A stretch of 64,000 nucleotides of DNA, taken from the NCBI RefSeq assembly GCF_003576645.1, contig NC_044917.1:18279280-18343279 (forward strand), in the 5' to 3' direction. Within the stretch, counting starts at the first letter, position 1, and the number at the start of each line of letters is the position of its first letter. The translations under genes and the position numbers were made by a program. The DNA is from Ipomoea triloba. Its lineage: Eukaryota > Streptophyta > Magnoliopsida > Solanales > Convolvulaceae. This document shows positions 23,163-32,527 of the stretch, one piece after another. The notes below the pieces were generated by a model. That model saw only the letters and a list, made by a program, of their open reading frames with translations. It was not told where the DNA came from and made no database searches.

Positions 23163-23180
23163 TGGCGCCGTTGCCGGGGA
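23163..23180 (+). other. Primer binding site of A3 (tRNA-Asp)
   Basis: TGGCGCCGTTGCCGGGGA, a perfect complement of the 3' end of plant tRNA-Asp including CCA, three bases after the LTR. Confidence 0.93.
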
Positions 23181-23454
23181 GGGCAATAGGTTGTCATATG
23201 TTTTTGTTTACTTTGATTGCATGAATGCTAGATTTGAGCATTGTTAATCCATACCACTTTCTTTTATTTTATTTCGGTTTTACTTGTTTTTGCTACTTAC
23301 CCAATTGACTACTTCTAGTCAATTGTGGAATCCTTGTTTCATTGATAATCTTACTAGGTGAATGGACACTCGAGCAAAGGGAAATCAATGCTTACTACCC
23401 TAGATTCCTGAAATTAATAGAGCAACTAGGAAGAAAAATACCCAAAGGTCACAA

Positions 23455-24669
23455 ATGGCTTCATCAAGCGCAACTAGAAATCCACAAGGAAGAGGAACAA
23501 CTATATCAAATCCACCCCCAGTTCCAATTATACCACAAGCACCCATTAACCATGAAGAACCAATTCTTGAAGAACCACAAGCTAACAGAGCAAACAACCA
23601 AGAAAATATCCGTGAAGAAGAATACTATGGAATTCATCAGGAACCACAAAGATCAATTGCAGATTACATGACTCCTGATTTTAACATGCATAACTCGATC
23701 TATGTACCGCCGATGGAAAACGTCAACTTTCACATGCATCCAACTATTCTCATACTGGTTCAGAACAGTCAATACTCGGGATTACCATATGAAGATCCCA
23801 ATACACACATAACAAGGTTCATACGAGCATGTGGGATGTACAGATAAGAAGGCGTTAGCGAGGAGATAGTTCGACTTAAATTATTCCCATTTTCAGTTAT
23901 AGGAGAGGCAGCACAATGGTTGGAAAGCCAAGACGACAATCATTTCAGATCGTGGCAGCAGTTGCATCGTGAATTCATGAACGAGTTCTTTCCCATTACA
24001 GAGACTATGAGGATCCGAAGGCTAATACAGGAATTCAATCAAGAAAGGCTTGAGAGTTTGGGAGAGGCTTGGCGACGATTCAAGGTTCTTAAAAGACAAT
24101 GCCCGCAGGATCTAATGCACCCATGGGACATGATTAGCTGATTCTACAGAGGGCTAACAGACGAAGGAAAGATGTTGCTTGACTCATCCTCCAGCGGTGC
24201 CTTTGTCTCCCTAGCTTTGCCAGAAGCTGAAGAATTGATTGAGAGAATATCTAAGAATACCTCTTGTTGGTATGACCGACGAGGAGATCATGTAGGCATA
24301 TATGAAGTTGATAATTGTGTGGCAAGTGAGGCAAAAATAGAAGCAATGAATCACGAAATCAAAAAGCTACAGGCCATAGTAGAAAAAATTGAAGGAAAAC
24401 CCAAACCTTGTATGGCATTAGCACTTTAATGTAACATCTGTGGAGGACCGCATGATACCAATATTTGCACTTCTCCGTCTGCATCTGAGCAAGTTGAGGC
24501 AGTAGACTTTCAAAGGAACTCCAACTACAATACCTATGGACAGAACCAAAGATCGAATAACAATTGGAATCAGGGTGAGGGATGGAACAACAATGATGGA
24601 TATCAAGCGCGATGACAATATAATTATTGAAACGAACCTGTTTATGGACAAAATGAGAAGGGCAGACTG
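23455..24669 (+). pseudogene. A3 gag
   Basis: One frame with nonsense codons at 23845, 24139, 24427, 24613 and 24628, continuing into the next entry. A proline-rich N-terminus leads to ADYMTPDF, then the retrotransposon gag core (LKLFPFSVIGEAAQWLES, FRSWQQLHREFMNEFFP, LESLGEAWRRFKVLKRQCP). A CCHC-like knuckle CNICGGPHDTNIC lies at about 24433-24471 and an Asn/Gln-rich stretch follows. Three of the stops are TGA where TGG is expected. Gag would form the particle shell. Confidence 0.85.
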
Positions 24670-25941
24670 ATGTACAATCAAAACCAAGGCAATGGAAGTC
24701 AAATGACCCAATACAGGCCACAATACAACTCTCAAATGGACTTGACTCAACAAAGGAGAGATGATATCCATGAAGTAGATGAAAGGCTTACAAGGACGAT
24801 TATGGAATTGAAAAATGATCGTGCAAATCTTAAACAAGAGATCACTCAGGAGATTAGACAAGAGATTTCTAGTCTCAGACAAGAGTCCAAAGCTACACTT
24901 AAGACCATTGAGAATCAAATCTCACAAATGTTTAAGATGATGTCTGAGAGACACTACGGACAACTCCCGAGTAACACGGAGAATAATCCAAAGGAGAGAG
25001 TCAATGCTATTGATGCCAAGGAAGAAAAGTATGGAAAATTTGACCCGATGGATATTGTATGCGGAATATGCCAATGTAGGAAAGAAGGAAAAAGAGATGA
25101 GACTACCTCTTGTAGTCCCGATCTTAAATTAAAGAATGTGAGCGGTTCGTGCACAATCTCAATGAAGGAAAGCAAGGAGAAAACCACTTCGGAAGTACGC
25201 CCAAAAGAAAAGGAGTTACCACCAGACAAATCCAAAAATGCAAACGAGAAAGAAGCGGCACGAGAAGGTACAATTAATGCTTTTATCCGAAAATTTTTCA
25301 ATAACAAGGAATGCCACGAGTTATTTGAAGATGAAAATTGTGATACTTTTACTTGCTTAAGCCAAGAATCTTCAGCTTGTTTGACTGATGGTTACCCCAG
25401 AAAGAAGGGCGACCTCGGAGCTTTGTTGATTCCTTGTTCTATACAGAACATGGAACCTCAAAATGCTCTTGCTGATCTTGGAGCTTTTATTAATGTCATG
25501 TCTTCAAATCTTTTTGAAAAGCTGAACTTACCAAGCTTGAAACCGACAAGGCTGACTCTACGTTTAGCTGACGGGACCACACGGTACCCGGAAGGCTTGG
25601 CGGAAGACGTTATAGTAAGAGTAGGAAAATTTCTTGTGCCTGTCGATTTTGTTGTTTGTAAGATGGGAGATGCAGAGCCCCATGGTTCTTTAATTCTTGG
25701 AAGACCATTTCTGGCTACTTGTCACGCACGCATTGACCTAAGCTCAGGGGAGATAACCTTGAGATTTGATGGACAAGCCTCAAATGATGACAAAGCAAGA
25801 AAAGAAGGGACTGATGAAAATGCAAGGGCGATGATCAAAACAAAAACTAAGTCAAAATCGAAGTGGAAAAGTGACAAGTTGACATGGAAGAATACGTGGG
25901 TACCAAAATGTTTTCTACCCACTACCAAGGAATATGGCTGA
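24670..25941 (+). pseudogene. A3 gag C-terminus and protease
   Basis: 423 codons with no stop, in the same frame as gag. A Gln/Asn-rich start leads to a strong heptad pattern (about residues 30-100, LKQEITQEIRQEISSLRQES), a lysine-rich linker, and the Athila retropepsin with catalytic DLGA at 25474-25485 and SLILGRPFLATCHARIDL. The first Met is not a natural start. After the protease the usual RT is absent. A second protease of the same type is in A1, so the family is clear. Confidence 0.85.
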
Positions 25942-27195
25942 AAAAAACAATCAAGGTATAATGCGTCTAGCCAATGACGTAAACTGTGGCGCTGCTTGGG
26001 AGGCAACCCAAGATTTAATAAATTGTTTTCATAATCTTTTTATGTTTTTGTTCTAATAATTTGTACAACCCAATGGAACCATGTTTTAAGGACTAACTTG
26101 TAGGATTCGAGATTGAAAAATGCATTGGAAAAGCCTAACACAAGTACAAGCGTGAAGGAAAAGACCAAAACCGGAGGATAATAGTGCACCGCGCTGACAC
26201 ACAGGATCACACGCGTGCAGACGTGCGTGGGAGCAAAGCAGTAAGCCCCCACGCACACTCACACGCATGCAGCCGTGCGTGGGAGCGAGGCAGTAAGCTC
26301 CCACTCACGCACACACGCGTGTTGCCGACGTGAAAGGATCCCCACGGATTAAAATCCTCCATTCGGCCTTCCCACGCCATTTTGCTCTCCAACCCTATTT
26401 TTCTTCTCTTCTCCACGCAAGGTATACTCCATACTCAAAGAATTGAACATAGTGCTTATTTTCATCTTCAAAGAAGGTTAAATACATCCCTATCAAGGTA
26501 AAATCCTATCTTTTAACCTCTTATTTTGAATATCCATGAGTTTGGAAGATCTTGAATGTGAAAATTTATTCTACATTACCTTGCATATTTTTGAATGTTT
26601 TGAATGTTTAAATTGGTTTATAATGCTTCATAGAACTATCCTTTGATGTTTTCTTTCATTATTGATGATTGCATTGATGGATTGATATTTATATTTGAGC
26701 TTCAAGTGTGAACACCATTGTTGAACAAATGGGTTTGTTGAATTTCTTGTCCAAATTATGAAATTGATGCTTGAATTGATGAGTAAACTTGTTATAGAAC
26801 TGTTATATGCCATCAATTTGACTTTCCACATGCTGCATTGCAAAAATTGAATTTTCAATTTCAAACCCTAATTTTAGAATTTGGGGAAGAAGATGAAGTT
26901 GACTTTCTGAAATTCTTGACTTTTATAATTAACTTCTTATTTGATTATCAAATTGAATTATCTTATGATGAAATTATACATGTGTGTGATAATGGAATGA
27001 TATTGTTGATATTCTTATGCTAGAATTGTTCAAAATATAGGGGAAGCTATGGCGAAATTTTCGAAAATCCTTAACCCTATATGTTTGAAATCCATTATCT
27101 CGACAAGGAATTTTACATGAATGCAATGGTGACTTTTTGAAAGATAGTTATTCAAAACCAATTACAATGAATGTTTATTTCTAAAATTTTGTAGG
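25942..27195 (+). other. A3 noncoding region between protease and ORF-1
   Basis: No credible coding. TTGGGAGGCAACCCAAG near 25996 is typical of sequence following Athila integrases. 26187-26332 holds three CpG-rich modules similar to the palindromes of the LTRs. AT-rich sequence follows, ending at a polypyrimidine/AG-like acceptor (TTTTGTAG at about 27187-27194) just before the next start codon, which could serve splicing of a downstream message. Confidence 0.6.
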
Positions 27196-28191
27196 ATGGG
27201 ACGATCTAAAGAGATAGCTAAGAAATCTAAACATGATCATGGAGAATCCAGTAGGTCACGAGCACGACCTCAAGCTGCAGTTCAACAAGCTCCTCAGGAG
27301 CGAGGATCAAGGTCCCTTGGGCACTTGACACGTCTTCAGTGCACTTTAGTGGATAATTATAAGAACAAGCAGCTATCCGTCGGCCGTTCTTTGATGACAA
27401 TATTTTGACTGAATTTGGATGCCTAAACGAGGTTAATGGACTGATAAGGCACCGTCAACTCCGCCGTCTATTCGAGTGGAGAGGACCTACATTTGCGCCA
27501 GTCACGTATGAATTCTTGGTGACACTTGAGATCCGAAAAGAAGTTAATAATGCAAGAGAGTCCATTTCGTTCAGACTGTTTGGCAACCACTATAGCTTAT
27601 CAGTTAACACTTTGGGTGTTACTCTCGAATTCCATGATACTGTGGATATTTCTTTACCATACTTCAGGGAGTTTAAGGAAGATTTCGATTTAGAGGCTGT
27701 TGCTGTTCAGTACTGGAAGAGCATAACCAACAATGCACCTTACAACTCATCCAATCTCAAGGCAAACCTCATCACTCGGAATGCTTTAAAGGCTGTTAGA
27801 TTAGCCTTTGCAGTTAATCTCTCTGGTAGGACCACCAACTGAAACAAAGTCTATAAGCAAGATCTCTTTTATATGTGGTGTATGGAGAACGGAATCAGCA
27901 TCAACATGGGAGTACAAGGGAGAAAATGGCTTTAAACCCAACTTAAGCCTAAGGTTCAGACTGTTTTCATTGGACCTTTTGTTACTAGATTGTGCTAGGG
28001 TTTTGGCCTAACAAACCTTCTTTTGGGAGAAAAAGATGAGGGTACCATGATTGCTTTCTCCGTTGGTGAGTTCTTTGCTATGCATTTGAGGTTGGGAGGT
28101 GATGATGCGCCAGACTTGGAAGCTTTTGATGACACTGACAAGGACAATGATGAGAATGAGGTGGACGAAGCAGCCGCAGCGCAGGAGCAAG
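27196..28191 (+). pseudogene. ATHILA ORF-1-type gene, N-terminal and middle part
   Basis: Starts MGRSKEIAKKSK with a basic, serine-rich N-terminus. After a frameshift near 27375 it continues as FGCLNEVNGLIRHRQLRRLFEWRGPT-like sequence, with TYEFLVTLEI and SFRLFGNHYSLSVNTLGVTL, the pattern I associate with the ATHILA ORF-1 family. Stops follow at 27840 and beyond, with GPFVTRLC and an acidic DDTDKDNDENEVDEAA stretch before the array interrupts at 28191. In related elements this gene occupies the envelope position; its function is unknown. The C-terminal part is at 42683-42939. Confidence 0.7.
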
Positions 28192-28686
28192 TGTAACCCC
28201 TCGTCTTTCCGATAAGTCTAAGGGTCGGAAAATATATCTTTAGGCTATGACATTCATAAGATGATCTCCCGATATGTCAAGGGAATTTTTATACGGAGGT
28301 ATAGTTGTCATTAAGCTGCGATCGTTCGTGCCGGTCACGAACCGTAAAATTTTCGAGGACGAATTTTCAGCTCGGATTTCCTTAGAAATTGATGATTAGG
28401 CATGTTATGACTAAGTATGAACTTCCTGCTTAGTTAAGTTGAAATTGGATGAGCTATAAGGGTCGAAATTTATTTCTGATCGTACACCGCGAAATTTCCG
28501 CAGTGTACCGAACCTAGCCCATTTTGGAGCTTTTGACTGGAATAAATTTGTGGTTTCGGAAATTATTCTTTCTGGATTATTTTCCACCGAAACTTTATCT
28601 GTTTGGACCACAACTGATATGTTGTGGAGATATTTTATTATTTTATTATTTTTTTCCTAAAGCTTATCCCATAAGTTGGGATTAAA

Positions 28687-28695
28687 TATAAAAGG
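28687..28695 (+). promoter_or_regulatory. TATA box of giant LTR 1
   Basis: TATAAAAGG in otherwise AT-rich LTR sequence, repeated in LTR2-4. A GA-rich leader follows. It defines the probable start of the R region; position-based inference. Confidence 0.6.
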
Positions 28696-29559
28696 AATTT
28701 TTTTTCCCTTTTCTTCCCCAAATGCCAAAAAGAGAGAGAGAGAGGTGTGATCATCTTCCACCATTTTTTCTTCCAAAGTTCCATAGCCAAATCCTTCTAA
28801 ACTTCCAATTTATTCGGTAAGTTTTCGATATTATTCGGTAGAAAGCTTTGTAATCCTTCCTAGGTTATGAATCTATGTTTAATTTCTTGATACATGATGT
28901 TATGGTGTTGATTTTGAACCTAGGTTTTAAGGTGAAAATTGGGGAAAGGATCCAAAATTGCTTCCTAAGGTGTTAGAAATCCTTTACAAGGTAAGGAATT
29001 CCCTTAAGTTGGTTTAGTCACTTGAAATTAGATAATTGATTTATTTGGTTGAAGCATGGTGTTTTGGAGCTTTGGGAATATTTTTGTATCCATGTTCATA
29101 GCTTGGATATGCTTGTATATGTTGTATTTATGTTCATATGAGCTTATACTTGTGAAAATAGTGAAAGGAAATCAGGGTAGATTCTGGCAGTAACTTCCGA
29201 AATTTATTGGGAAAAATTGGTAAGGTATTTTGATCCAATTGTTTTTAGACATGTATTTCTATAAGTGTAGAACCCGCATATAAAATTTCATAATGATCGG
29301 AGTAGTGGAAGTATGGTTTTCGGAATTTTTCCCAAAACTGGTCCAGGGAGAGACAGAATTCCGGACAGCACACTGCCAAGGGCAAAAATGGAATTTTCTG
29401 TGTTTATTCGTGGATCAAAATGACCAAAACTTTTTATGGACATCAAGTACTATAAGTTGGGGTTCTACCATAAAAATTTCAAGTGAAAAAGAGTTCGGGA
29501 ACTATTTTTACCGGCTCAATCTTTCGGACTACGCCAAGCTGAAATTTTCTGAATTATGC

Positions 29560-29860
29560 TTAGTATGATTATTGATGTGTTAATGATAATTGTGAGTGTG
29601 TGTAATATATATATGATGTGTGCGTGTGGTATATATATACTGTATATGTATGTGTGTGATATATTTATATATATGAAAATAGTATTACATATTTATATAT
29701 ATTGGATGTGTAGCATAACCTACGCATGTGTATATAAGTAATATATACATATTATATATGGTATGAGTATTAAGTATATATATATGTGGTATGTATATAT
29801 ATATATACGTGTAATGTGTGTATTATAATATATGTACATATATGAGTATGTATGTATATT
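29560..29860 (+). repeat. TA/TG-rich simple repeat in giant LTR
   Basis: Imperfect alternation of ATAT and TGTG tracts. Copies in LTR2 (from about 33900) and LTR4 (from about 40240) differ mainly in tract length. Open frames through it (for example 29823-30053 minus) are repeat artefacts. Confidence 0.85.
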
Positions 29861-30223
29861 TAAATGGAGTGTTGTAATATGTATATATTTGGTATGTGTA
29901 CCTTAAGTGAATATGCATAAATATGTGGAAAGTGTTAGGCTTATGTGGTGTGCATATATACAAATGTGTAGTGTGATGATGGAAAATGTTTTGAGAAAGA
30001 TGTTTTGAGAGACGAGACTTGTGAACCAAGTTGAGAATGGTAATTGTTTTCAAAATAGGGACTTGATTTTGTGGAAAATGTCCAAAAGAAGATGAGAAAG
30101 GAGGGGAAATGTTTTTAAAACCTTAGTTTCAAGAAGTTAAAGAGGACCTTGTCATTTATATTACCTCGGGCTATAGTACCGATGGTCTTCTTCAATATAT
30201 GTACGGCAGTATACGCCAAGCCT

Positions 30224-30401
30224 CTACGTCACTTCGTCAGGCGTAGGGAGTTTCTGCGTCACTCAGTCAGGCGCAGGTTTTATTCATACGTAAAGCGAAG
30301 TCTATTCGCCAAGTCTCTACGTCACTTCGTCAGGCGTAGGGAGGCTCTGCGTCACTCAGTCAGGCGCAGGGGAGTTTTCTATATCACTCAGTCAGGCGTA
30401 G
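30224..30401 (+). repeat. Hairpin minisatellite in giant LTR
   Basis: Five units of 23 bases: 30224-30246, 30254-30276, 30317-30339, 30347-30369, 30379-30401. Each starts CTRCG (or CTATA) and ends CGYAG around a TCAC...GTCAGG core. Units alternate between CTACG/CGTAG and CTGCG/CGCAG arms, so pairing is kept; the last unit has lost it. LTR2 carries one extra unit near 34680. Confidence 0.8.
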
Positions 30402-30888
30402 GCCGTGGGGGTGTGCACACTTAAGTATAGATACTCATGTCATTTTCGGGTTGGTATCAGCTTTATGGACCTAGGTGGGGCCAAACTAGGGACCATAATG
30501 ATGAACCTTCGTCCAAGGGATCACGAACGAGACTTGGGGCAGGACCGTAATCCCCATGTCCAGATCCGATTTCGGTCTAGTCAAAGAAATTTGTATCCTC
30601 AATAAGGTCTCTTGCTTCTAGTCAGAAACTAAGTAACGTTTTCATAATTGAAGACAACTAGAAGTCATAATTGTGGCATTGACATGTGTGATAGACAGGG
30701 ATAGTTCTGAAAACCTATCCTGTATGAAAAGAAATCAAAGGCAACCTAGTTTGATAAACTAGGAAGTTTGATAAGGAAATGTGTTGTGACTTATATACTC
30801 ATTATATGCTTGTGATTATATGGCATTAATTGTTGATTGCAGTAATGAAAGGCATGGACACCATATTTGGTAATGTGTATTTACCTTT

Positions 30889-31443
30889 ATGAATTATTTG
30901 TCAAAACTTTTATCTGATGGAAGTGACAAATGGATTACCTTACTTAGCCGTTGTGCTAATTACACTTCACCGTGTACGTCATTTCAGATGTCATCCAGTG
31001 AAGGATCCTGTAGCCCGGCAAACACTCCTGATCATGTTTGCCCGGGACCTACTTTTGTTGGTCAGACTTTGCATGACACGCCGGACAGAGACCCCTATTC
31101 TCCACCCGATTCTCAAAGCTCTCCAGACTATACTCCAGCGTCCCCTGACTATACTCCAGCAACCCCAGTCAGCCCAGTCAATCCTTATTCCTTTTTGGAC
31201 TTAGTAGATGAGTTAAATGCTCAGTATGGGTACTACCCCATAGAGCTTATTCCCGGTTCTGACCCTATCGAGTTCATTGTCCGCTACCCGTGTCCGTGGG
31301 ACTCCGACCCACGAGATTTTCGTGACGAGTGGTCAATGATGTTAGTCGAGTGTCGCTTCCTCGATCACATCATGTGGTTCGAGGGAGAGTGGCACCTCGT
31401 TTGGGGCACGTACACCACACCGGTGTACCGAAGTTTGGATTAG
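30889..31443 (+). CDS. 184-codon LTR reading frame, copy 2
   Basis: Begins MNYLSKLLSDGS. An internal Met at 30988 follows directly on a good splice acceptor (ATTTCAG), and an AG|GTAAGG donor is present at 28991, so a spliced LTR transcript could start translation at that Met. Composition: Cys/Ser-rich N-terminus, SPDYTPA repeats, then YYPIELIPGSDPIEF and WFEGEWHLVWGTY. Four copies in the window are all full length with mostly single-base differences, some silent. I recognise no family. Expression and function are unproven. Confidence 0.5.
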   Translation: MNYLSKLLSDGSDKWITLLSRCANYTSPCTSFQMSSSEGSCSPANTPDHVCPGPTFVGQTLHDTPDRDPYSPPDSQSSPDYTPASPDYTPATPVSPVNPYSFLDLVDELNAQYGYYPIELIPGSDPIEFIVRYPCPWDSDPRDFRDEWSMMLVECRFLDHIMWFEGEWHLVWGTYTTPVYRSLD

Positions 31444-31829
31444 AGGGCCAGAGTTGGGAAGTTTTTGGATGGTTTTCTCTTTTTGTGTATATATATCTTT
31501 TGGTAGCCTTAGTTTTGGCTGGCTCTAGTCTGTTAGGGCAGTGGAGGACCCGAAGTTTGTAAATAACAGCCGTCGGGCAAATTCTTATAAATACCTTTTG
31601 ATATTAATATATATGCCTAGAATATTATATTTTGATGTTTGGGGTGTTGATGTTGAGTGTGTTTCTTTTAGCCTGTGCACTTATAGTGGAAGTTTTATCA
31701 AAGAGGTGATAGGCTTCACTCTAAGTGTGGCGGTAGCACCCAGTTTACTGCTGTAAGATGTAAGCTTCCGCAGCGTTATATTACGCATATTGTAATAGTT
31801 GTCGGAGCAGAAATTGGGGTGTTACAAGG

Positions 31830-31850
31830 TGGTATCAGAGCATGGTTTTG
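31830..31850 (+). other. Primer binding site of giant-LTR element (tRNA-iMet)
   Basis: TGGTATCAGAGC followed by ATGGTTTTG: the first 12 bases match the complement of plant initiator tRNA-Met exactly. Repeated after LTR2 at 36195; after LTR3 only CAGAGC... remains at 38191. Confidence 0.88.
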
Positions 31851-32244
31851 AGGTCCTTACTTTGGGCAATAGAATGAGTTAGGCTCTGTCGCAAGTTAGT
31901 ATAAGAGCCTATGATTCGAGTCAGCCTAGGGTTCGAGTCAGTTTAAGTTGACCTTGTTGGAGTTGGAGCTGGAGCTGGAGGCCGGAGGCCGGACAGAGAA
32001 CGGGGTACCTTGCCATTCCGTGTATAATATGTGATTTAATTGTTGCGTAGTATAATTACTACTTGTCATTGCATATATATGCTGATTGTTGGTCATATTG
32101 GTTTAAGTCGGCTGTTGACATGATGCCTTGCTACTGTTATGCCATGGTAGGGATACCTACCTGATGAATATGATTAATGGTTAGACCCTCGAATTCTAAC
32201 TTCTAACTTTAAGAGAGCTAACTCAGAATCGCTTGTTCAGCAAG

Positions 32245-32331
32245 ATGCCTCCTAGACGAAGCGTACCTGCTAGGGAAAGCAATGATGTCTCGGCGATGGA
32301 CCGTATGGCCATGGCAATGGAACAGATTTGA
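32245..32331 (+). pseudogene. Gag start of giant-LTR element, 28 codons
   Basis: MPPRRSVPARESNDV, a start typical of chromovirus Gag, runs into TGA after 28 codons because sequence from the 3' end of the element is joined here. A near-identical copy is at 38596-38682. It shows that the internal region is a deletion product: leader, a few gag codons, then the 3' end. Confidence 0.65.
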
Positions 32332-32490
32332 GTCATCTGTTTGGACAATAGTAAGGAGGAACTTGGCAGACTCTTGATTAATGAGTGCCAGATGTAGGAA
32401 ATTAAGGGGAGTAATTCGGACTGAGAGTCTGAAAGTTTGGATTGTAAGTGTCAAAGCCAAAAGGAAAAATCGTGGCCTGAAATGCTTTTG

Positions 32491-32527
32491 AGTTTCGGGG
32501 ACGAAACTCTTTTTAAGGAGGGTAGAC
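32491..32527 (+). other. Stem-loop and polypurine tract before giant LTR 2
   Basis: AGTTTCGGGGACGAAACT (7-bp stem, GGGA loop) at 32491-32508, then AAGGAGGGTAGAC just before LTR2. Identical copies precede LTR3 (37302-37319) and LTR4 (38842-38859). Confidence 0.75.

Larger units (their letters stand above)
28192..31826 (+). repeat. Giant LTR 1 (3.6 kb)
   Basis: TGTAACCCCTCG...GGGGTGTTACA, directly followed by an initiator-Met primer site. Inside, in order: hairpin GTTCGTG-CCGGT-CACGAAC at 28324-28342, a near-perfect 27-bp palindrome at 28482-28508, TATA box at 28687-28695, a possible splice donor at 28991, TA/TG repeats, a hairpin minisatellite and the 184-codon frame. Confidence 0.9.

Noticed and set aside
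29823..30053. Histidine/tyrosine-rich minus-strand frame repeated in LTR copies
   Set aside because: Translation of the TA/TG simple repeat; lengths vary with tract length.
31830..31850. TGGTATCAGAGC as a sign of an endogenous plant pararetrovirus
   Set aside because: The site is flanked by a clear LTR, and no coat or movement protein is seen; initiator-Met sites are also standard for LTR retrotransposons.
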